Source of the DNA: Pricia mediterranea
Lineage (GTDB): Bacteria; Bacteroidota; Bacteroidia; Flavobacteriales; Flavobacteriaceae
Length of the DNA stretch: 64,000 bases
NCBI RefSeq assembly: GCF_032248455.1
Contig: NZ_JAVTTP010000001.1
Span: 930,001 to 994,000, forward strand
Direction: 5' to 3'
Below the pieces are notes generated by a model. That model was not told the DNA's origin and did no database searches. It saw nothing but the letters and a program-made list of their open reading frames with translations. The stretch's first letter is position 1. Every line of letters starts with the position of its first letter. Shown here in pieces: positions 1 to 9,000 of this stretch. Position numbers and translations under genes: made by a program.

Positions 1-3000
1 TGCTGCCGTTCAGTATGGCGCTGGTCAGATTCTGGTCGTCCGTGCCGTTATCGTCCAGGGCCGACAGATCCACCGTTTGGGCGGTTCCGTTCTCGATGCC
101 CACGGTCAGGGTGTTCCCTGAAAGGTTCAGGTTCTCGATGTCCTGGTCGTCGGTGTTATCGAGGTAACCGCTCAAATCAACGTTGCCGCCGTCTTCGAGG
201 GCCAAGGTATTGGTCACCAGGCTCAGCTGTTGGTCATCGGTGCCGCTATCGTTTAGGGCCGACAGGTCCACCGTCTGGGCCGTTCCATTTTTGATGCCCA
301 CGGTAAGGACGTTGCCTGCGAGCCCGAGGTTTTCGATGTTCTGGTCGTCCGTGTTGTCAAGGTAACCGGAAAGGTCTACGTCGCCGCCGTCCTCCAGAGT
401 CAGGGTGTTCCCCGCCAATGTCAGGTTCTGGTCGTCCGTACCGGCATTGTCCAGAGCCGACAGGTCTACCGTCGTAGATGTTCCGTCCTCGATATCGATC
501 TGCAGAATGTTGCTACCGTTCAATGTCGCACCGGTCAGGTTTTGGTCATCGGTACCGCTGTTGTCCAATGGGGACAGGTCAACTGTTTCGTTGGTTCCGT
601 TCTCGATGCCGATGGTAAGGATGTTCCCGGTAAGACCCGAACCGCTGATGTCCTGGTCGTCGCTCGAGACGAAACCGGAAAGGTCCGCTGTTTGCGTACC
701 GCCGTCCTCCAAGGTCAGGGTCAGGACGTTCGTCGCGCCGTCAAGGCTGAAATCCGTTATTGCCTGGTCGTCGGTGTCGTCCAGGTACGGGCCGAGGTCC
801 ACCGTGCCGCCGTCCTCCAATGTCAAAATGTTACCCGATAATGTAAGGTTCTGGTCGTCGGTGCCGGCGTTGTCCAGAGCCGACAGGTCTACCGTTTGGG
901 CCGAACCGTCCTCTATACCGACGGTAAGGATGTTGCCTGCAAGGCCGAGGTTCTCGATGTTCTGGTCGTCCGTGTTGTCAAGGTAACCGCTTAAATCTAC
1001 ATTACCTCCATCTTCGAGGGTCAAGGTATTGGTAGCCAGACTAAGCTGTTGGTCGTCCGTACCGGCATCGTCAAGGCTCGACAGGTCTACCGTTTGTGTG
1101 TTTCCGTTCTCCAAGGTAATGGCCAGTACGTTGGTCGCGTTGTCGATACTGAAGGCCGTGACCGTCTGGTCGTCGGTGTTGTCAAGGTACGGGCCGAGGT
1201 CCACCGTGCCGCCATCTTCCAATGTCAAAATGTTACCCGATAATGTAAGGTTCTGGTCGTCGGTGCCCACCAAGCTCGATAGGTCCACGGTCTGGTTCGT
1301 TCCGTTCTCGATACCGATGGTCAAATCGGTGCCCGAGAGGCCGGAACCGCTGATGTTCTGGTCGTCGGTGTTGTCAAGGTACGGGCCGAGGTCCACCGTG
1401 CCGCCGTCTTCCAATGTCAAAATGTTACCCGATAATGTCAGGTTCTGGTCGTCGGTGCCGGCATTGTCCAGAGCGGACAGATCTACCGTCGTAGATGTTC
1501 CGTCCTCGATATCGATCTGCAGAATGTTGCTACCGTTCAATGTCGCACCGGTCAGGTTCTGGTCATCGGTGCCCACCAAGCTCGATAGGTCCACGGTCTC
1601 GTTGGTTCCGTTCTCGATGCCTACCGTAAGGATGTTACCAGCAAGGCCGAGGTTCTCGATGTTCTGGTCGTCGGTGTTGTCAAGGTAACCGCTTAAATCT
1701 ACATTACCTCCATCTTCGAGGGTCAAGGTATTGGTAGCCAGACTAAGCTGTTGGTCGTCCGTACCGGCATCGTCAAGGCTCGACAGGTCTACCGTTTGTG
1801 TGTTTCCGTTCTCCAAGGTAATGGTCAGTACATTGGTCGCATTGTCGATACTGAAGGCGGTGACCGTCTGGTCGTCGGTGTTGTCAAGGTACGGGCCGAG
1901 GTCCACCGTGCCGCCATCTTCCAATGTCAAAATGTTACCTGATAATGTAAGGTTCTGGTCGTCGGTGCCCACCAAGCTCGATAGGTCCACGGTCTGGTTC
2001 GTTCCGTTCTCGATACCGATGGTCAAATCGGTGCCCGAGAGGCCGGAACCGCTGATGTTCTGGTCGTCGCTTCCGGCGTTGTCCAGAGCCGACAGGTCTA
2101 CCGTTTGTGTGTTTCCGTTTTCCAAGGTAATGGTCAGTACATTGGTCACGTTGTCGATACTGAAGGCCGTGACTGTCTGGTCGTCGGTGTTGTCAAGGTA
2201 CGGGCCGAGGTCGACCGTGCCGCCGTCCTCCAGGGTCAGGGTGTTCCCCGCCAATGTCAGGTTCTGGTCGTCGGTGCCGGCGTTGTCCAGAGCCGACAGG
2301 TCTACCGTTTGGGCCGAACCGTCCTCTATACCGACGGTAAGGATGTTGCCTGCAAGGCCGAGGTTCTCGATGTTCTGGTCGTCGGTTCCCACCAAGCTCG
2401 ATAGGTCCACGGTCTCGTTGGTTCCGTTCTCGATACCGATGGTCAAATCGGTGCCCGAGAGGCCGGAACCGCTGATGTTCTGGTCGTCGGTGTTGTCAAG
2501 GTACGGGCCGAGGTCCACCGTGCCGCCGTCCTCCAGGGTCAGGGTGTTCCCCGCCAATGTCAGGTTCTGGTCGTCGGTACCGCTGTTGTCCAATGGGGAC
2601 AGGTCAACTGTTTCGTTGGTTCCGTTCTCGATGCCGATGGTAAGGATGTTCCCGGTAAGACCCGAACCGCTGATGTCCTGGTCGTCGCTCGAGACGAAGC
2701 CGGAAAGGTCCGCCGTCCGGGTACCGCCGTCCTCCAAGGTCAGGGTCAGGACGTTCGTCGCGCCGTCAAGGCTGAAATCCGTTATTGCCTGGTCGTCGGT
2801 GTCGTCCAGGTACGGGCCGAGGTCCACCGTGCCGCCGTCCTCCAATGTCAAAATGTTACCCGATAATGTAAGGTTCTGGTCGTCGGTGCCGGCGTTGTCC
2901 AGAGCCGACAGGTCTACCGTTTGGGCCGAACCGTCCTCTATACCGACGGTAAGGATGTTGCCTGCAAGGCCGAGGTTCTCGATGTTCTGGTCGTCGGTTC

Positions 3001-6000
3001 CCACCAAGCTCGATAGGTCCACGGTCTCGTTGGTTCCGTTCTCGATACCGATGGTCAAATCGGTGCCCGAGAGGCCGGAACCGCTGATGTTCTGGTCGTC
3101 GGTGTTGTCAAGGTACGGGCCGAGGTCCACCGTGCCGCCGTCCTCCAGGGTCAGGGTGTTCCCCGCCAAAGTCAGGTTCTGGTCGTCGCTCGAGACGAAG
3201 CCGGTAAGGTCCGCTGTTTGCGTACCGCCGTCCTCCAAGGTCAGGGTCAGGACGTTCGTCGCGCCGTCAAGGCTGAAATCCGTTATTGCCTGGTCGTCGG
3301 TGTCGTCCAGGTACGGGCCGAGGTCCACCGTGCCGCCGTCCTCCAATGTCAAAATGTTACCCGATAATGTCAGGTTCTGGTCGTCGGTGCCGGAATTGTC
3401 CAGAGCGGAAAGATCCACTGTCTGGGCGGCACCGTCCTCGATGCCTACCGTAAGGATGTTACCGGCAAGGCCGAGGTTCTCGATGTTCTGGTCGTCGGTG
3501 TTGTCAAGGTAACCGCTTAAATCTACATTACCTCCATCTTCGAGGGTCAAGGTATCGGTAGCCAGACTAAGCTGTTGGTCGTCCGTGTTGTCAAGGTACG
3601 GGCCGAGGTCCACCGTGCCGCCGTCCTCCAGGGTCAGGGTGTTCCCCGCCAAAGTCAGGTTCTGGTCGTCGCTCGAGACGAAGCCGGAAAGGTCCACGGT
3701 CCGGGTACCGCCGTCCTCCAAGGTCAGGGTCAGGACGTTCGTCGCGCCGTCAAGGCTGAAATCCGTTATTGCCTGGTCATCGGTGTCGTCCAGGTACGGG
3801 CCGAGGTCCACCGTGCCGCCGTCCTCCAATGTCAAAATGTTACCCGATAATGTAAGGTTCTGGTCGTCGGTGCCGGCGTTGTCCAGAGTCGACAGGTCTA
3901 CCGTTTGGGCCGAACCGTCCTCTATACCGACGGTAAGGATGTTGCCTGCAAGGCCGAGGTTCTCGATGTTCTGGTCGTCGGTGCCGGCGTTGTCCAGGCC
4001 GGACAGGTCTACCGTTTGCGTATTGCCGTTCTCCAAGGTAATGGTCAGTACGTTGGTCGCGTTGTCGATGCTGAAGGCGGTGACCGTCTGGTCGTCGGTG
4101 TTGTCAAGGTACGGGCCAAGGTCCACCGTGCCGCCGTCCTCCAGGGTCAGGGTGTTCCCCGCCAAAGTCAGGTTCTGGTCGTCGGTGCCGGCATTGTCCA
4201 GAGCGGACAGGTCTACCGTCGTAGATGTTCCGTCCTCGATATCGATCTGCAGAATGTTGCTACCGTTCAATGTCGCACCGGTCAGGTTCTGGTCATCGGT
4301 GCCCACCAAGCTCGATAGGTCCACGGTCTCGTTGGTTCCGTTCTCGATGCCGATGGTCAAATCGGTGCCCGAGAGGCCGGAACCGCTGACGTTCTGGTCG
4401 TCGCTTCCTGCATTGTCCAGGCCGGAAAGATCGACCGTTTGCGTATTGCCGTTCTCCAAGGTAATGGTCAGTACGTTGGTCGCGTTGTCGATACTGAAGG
4501 CGGTGACCGTCTGGTCGTCGGTGTTGTCAAGGTACGGGCCGAGGTCCACCGTGCCGCCGTCCTCCAGGGTCAGGGTGTTCCCCGCCAAAGTCAAGTTCTG
4601 GTCGTCGGTGCCGGAATTGTTAAGGGCGGAAAGATCCACTGTCTGGGCGGCACCGTCCTCGATGCCTACCGTAAGGATGTTACCGGCAAGGCCGAGGTTC
4701 TCGATGTTCTGGTCGTCGCTCGAGACGAAACCGGAAAGGTCAACGGTGTTCCCGTCCTCGATGGCGAGATCGGTTCCCGAAAGGATCAGGCCTTGATCAT
4801 CGGTACCCAAAATGTTCAAGGGAACGTCGAAGGTGTTGCCCGCCTCGACGATACGCAGGTCCGTGCCATTGACCCCGAAAGAGGTAATCAGTTCGTTGGC
4901 GTCGCTCGCATCGCCCGGGGTCGCGCTGCCCCCGACCGGCGACCACGAGCCGGAATCATATACGTACAGCTGGCCGCTCGCAGTGTCGACGTAGGTCGTG
5001 CCCTCGGGCGCGGTGCCCGTGGGACCGCCGCTGCCCCGTCGGGTAAGCTCGTTGGTGGGGTCGGAATCCGAGTCCCGGATGTCCACCGTCGCGCTCGAAC
5101 CGTCGGTAATCGTTACCTCAACGCTCTCGTTGGAAGTGCCGCCGGTTCCGATGCCCAGATCTTGGTCGTCGGTGTTGTCAAGGTACGGGCCGAGGTCCAC
5201 CGTGCCGCCATCTTCCAATGTCAAAATGTTACCCGATAATGTCAGGTTCTGGTCGTCGGTGCCCACCAAGCTCGATAGGTCCACGGTCTGGTTCGTTCCG
5301 TTCTCGATACCGATGGTCAAATCGGTGCCCGAGAGGCCGGAACCGCTGATGTTCTGGTCGTCGCTTCCGGCGTTGTCCAGAGCCGACAGGTCTACCGTTT
5401 GTGTGTTTCCGTTTTCCAAGGTAATGGTCAGTACATTGGTCACGTTGTCGATACTGAAGGCCGTGACCGTCTGGTCGTCGGTGTTGTCAAGGTACGGGCC
5501 GAGGTCCACCGTGCCGCCGTCCTCCAGGGTCAGGGTGTTCCCCGCCAAAGTCAGGTTCTGGTCGTCGGTGCCGGCGTTGTCCAGAGCGGACAGGTCTACC
5601 GTTTGGGCCGAACCGTTCTCTATACCGACGGTAAGGATGTTGCCTGCAAGGCCGAGGTTCTCGATGTTCTGGTCGTCGGTTCCCACCAAGCTCGATAGGT
5701 CCACGGTCTCGTTGGTTCCGTTCTCGATACCGATGGTCAAATCGGTGCCCGAGAGGCCGGAACCGCTGATGTTCTGGTCGTCGCTTCCGGCGTTGTCCAG
5801 AGCCGACAGGTCTACCGTTTGTGTGTTTCCGTTTTCCAAGGTAATGGTCAGTACATTGGTCACGTTGTCGATACTGAAGGCCGTGACCGTCTGGTCGTCG
5901 GTGTTGTCAAGGTACGGGCCGAGGTCCACCGTGCCGCCGTCCTCCAGGGTCAGGGTGTTCCCCGCCAAAGTCAGGTTTTGATCATCGGTGCCGGCGTTGT

Positions 6001-9000
6001 CCAGAGCGGACAGGTCTACCGTTTGGGCCGAACCGTTCTCTATACCGACGGTAAGGATGTTGCCTGCAAGGCCGAGGTTCTCGATGTTCTGGTCGTCGGT
6101 TCCCACCAAGCTCGATAGGTCCACGGTCTCGTTGGTTCCGTTCTCGATACCGATGGTCAAATCGGTGCCCGAGAGGCCGGAACCGCTGATGTTCTGGTCG
6201 TCGCTTCCGGCGTTGTCCAGAGCCGACAGGTCTACCGTTTGGGCCGAACCGTTCTCTATACCGACGGTAAGGATGTTGCCTGCAAGGCCGAGGTTCTCGA
6301 TGTTCTGGTCGTCGGTTCCCACCAAGCTCGATAGGTCCACGGTCTCGTTGGTTCCGTTCTCGATACCGATGGTCAAATCGGTGCCCGAGAGGCCGGAACC
6401 GCTGATGTTCTGGTCGTCGGTATTGTCCAGGTACGGGCCAAGGTCCACCGTGCCGCCGTCCTCCAGGGTCAGGGTGTTCCCCGCCAATGTCAGGTTCTGG
6501 TCATCGGTACCGCTGTTGTCCAATGGGGACAGGTCAACTGTTTCGTTGGTTCCGTTCTCGATGCCGATGGTAAGGATGTTCCCGGTAAGACCCGAACCGC
6601 TGATGTCCTGGTCGTCGCTCGAGACGAAACCGGAAAGGTCCGCTGTTTGCGTACCGCCGTCCTCCAAGGTCAGGGTCAGGACGTTCGTCGCGCCGTCAAG
6701 GCTGAAATCCGTTATTGCCTGGTCGTCGGTATTGTCCAGGTACGGGCCGAGGTCCACCGTGCCGCCGTCCTCCAGGGTCAGGGTGTTCCCCGCCAATGTC
6801 AGGTTCTGATCATCGGTGCCGCTGTTGTCCAATGGGGACAGGTCAACTGTTTCGTTGGTTCCGTTCTCGATGCCGATGGTAAGGATGTTCCCGGTAAGAC
6901 CCGAACCGCTGATGTCCTGGTCGTCGCTCGAGACGAAACCGGAAAGGTCCACCGTCCGGGTACCGCCGTCCTCCAAGGTCAGGGTCAGGACGTTCGTCGC
7001 GCCGTCAAGGCTGAAATCCGTTATTGCCTGGTCGTCGGTGTCGTCCAGGTACGGGCCGAGGTCCACCGTGCCGCCATCTTCCAATGTCAAAATGTTACCC
7101 GATAATGTCAGGTTCTGGTCGTCGGTGCCGGCGTTGTCCAGAGCCGACAGGTCTACCGTTTGGGCCGAACCGTCCTCTATACCGACGGTAAGGATGTTGC
7201 CTGCAAGGCCGAGGTTCTCGATGTTCTGGTCGTCGGTGCCGGCGTTGTCCAGAGCGGACAGGTCTACCGTTTGGGCCGAACCGTCCTCTATACCGACGGT
7301 AAGGATGTTGCCTGCAAGGCCGAGGTTCTCGATGTTCTGGTCGTCGCTCGAGACGAAACCGGAAAGGTCAACGGTGTTCCCGTCCTCGATGGCGAGATCG
7401 GTTCCAGAAAGGATCAGGCCTTGATCATCGGTACCCAAAATGTTCAAGGGAACGTCGAAGGTGTTGCCCGCCTCGACGATACGCAGGTCCGTGCCATTGA
7501 CCCCGAAAGAGGTAATCAGTTCGTTGGCGTCGCTCGCATCGCCCGAGGTCGCGCTGCCCCCGACCGGCGACCACGAGCCGGAATCATATACGTACAGCTG
7601 GCCGCTCGCAGTGTCGACGTAGGTCGTGCCCTCGGGCACGGTGCCCGTGGGACCGCCGCTGCCCCGTCGGGTAAGCTCGTTGGTGGGGTCGGAATCCGAG
7701 TCCCGGATGTCCACCGTCGCGCTCGAACCGTCGGTAATCGTAACCTCAACGCTCTCGTTGGAAGTGCCGCCGGTTCCGATGCCCAAATCTTGGTCGTCGG
7801 TACCGGAATTGTCCAGGCCGGACAGGTCTACCGTTTGCGTATTGCCGTTCTCCAAGGTAATGGTCAGTACGTTGGTCGCGTTGTCGATACTGAAGGCGGT
7901 GACCGTCTGGTCGTCGGTGTTGTCAAGGTACGGGCCGAGGTCCACCGTGCCGCCGTCCTCCAGGGTCAGGGTGTTCCCCGCCAAAGTCAGGTTCTGATCA
8001 TCGGTGCCGGAATTGTCCAGAGCGGACAGGTCTACTGTTTGCGTATTGCCGTTCTCCAAGGTAATGGCCAGTACGTTGGTCGCGTTGTCGATGCTGAAGG
8101 CCGTGACCGTCTGGTCGTCCGTGTCGTCCAGGTACGGGCCGAGGTCCACCGTGCCGCCGTCCTCCAGGGTCAGGGTATTCCCCGCCAAAGTCAGGTTCTG
8201 GTCGTCGCTCGAGACGAAGCCAGTAAGGTCCGCTGTTTGCGTACCGCCGTCCTCCAAGGTCAGGGTCAGGACGTTCGTCGCGCCGTCAAGGCTGAAATCC
8301 GTTATTGCCTGGTCGTCGGTATTGTCCAGGTACGGGCCGAGGTCCACCGTGCCGCCGTCCTCCAGGGTCAGGGTGTTCCCCGCCAAAGTCAGGTTCTGGT
8401 CGTCGCTCGAGACGAAGCCGGAAAGGTCCACGGTCCGGGTACCGCCGTCCTCCAAGGTCAGGGTCAGGACGTTCGTCGCGCCGTCAAGGCTGAAATCCGT
8501 TATTGCCTGGTCATCGGTGTCGTCCAGGTAGGGGCCGAGGTCCACCGTGCCGCCGTCCTCCAATGTCAAAATGTTACCCGATAATGTAAGGTTCTGGTCG
8601 TCGGTGCCGGCGTTGTCCAGAGTCGACAGGTCTACCGTTTGGGCCGAACCGTCCTCTATACCGACGGTAAGGATGTTGCCTGCAAGGCCGAGGTTCTCGA
8701 TGTTCTGGTCGTCGGTGCCGGCGTTGTCCAGGCCGGACAGGTCTACCGTTTGCGTATTGCCGTTCTCCAAGGTAATGGTCAGTACGTTGGTCGCGTTGTC
8801 GATGCTGAAGGCGGTGACCGTCTGGTCGTCGGTGTTGTCAAGGTACGGGCCAAGGTCCACCGTGCCGCCGTCCTCCAAGGTCAGGGTGTTCCCCGCCAAA
8901 GTCAGGTTCTGGTCGTCGGTGCCGGAATTGTCCAGAGCGGACAGGTCTACCGTTTGCGTGTTACCGTTCTCCAAGGTAATGGTCAGTACGTTGGTCGCGT

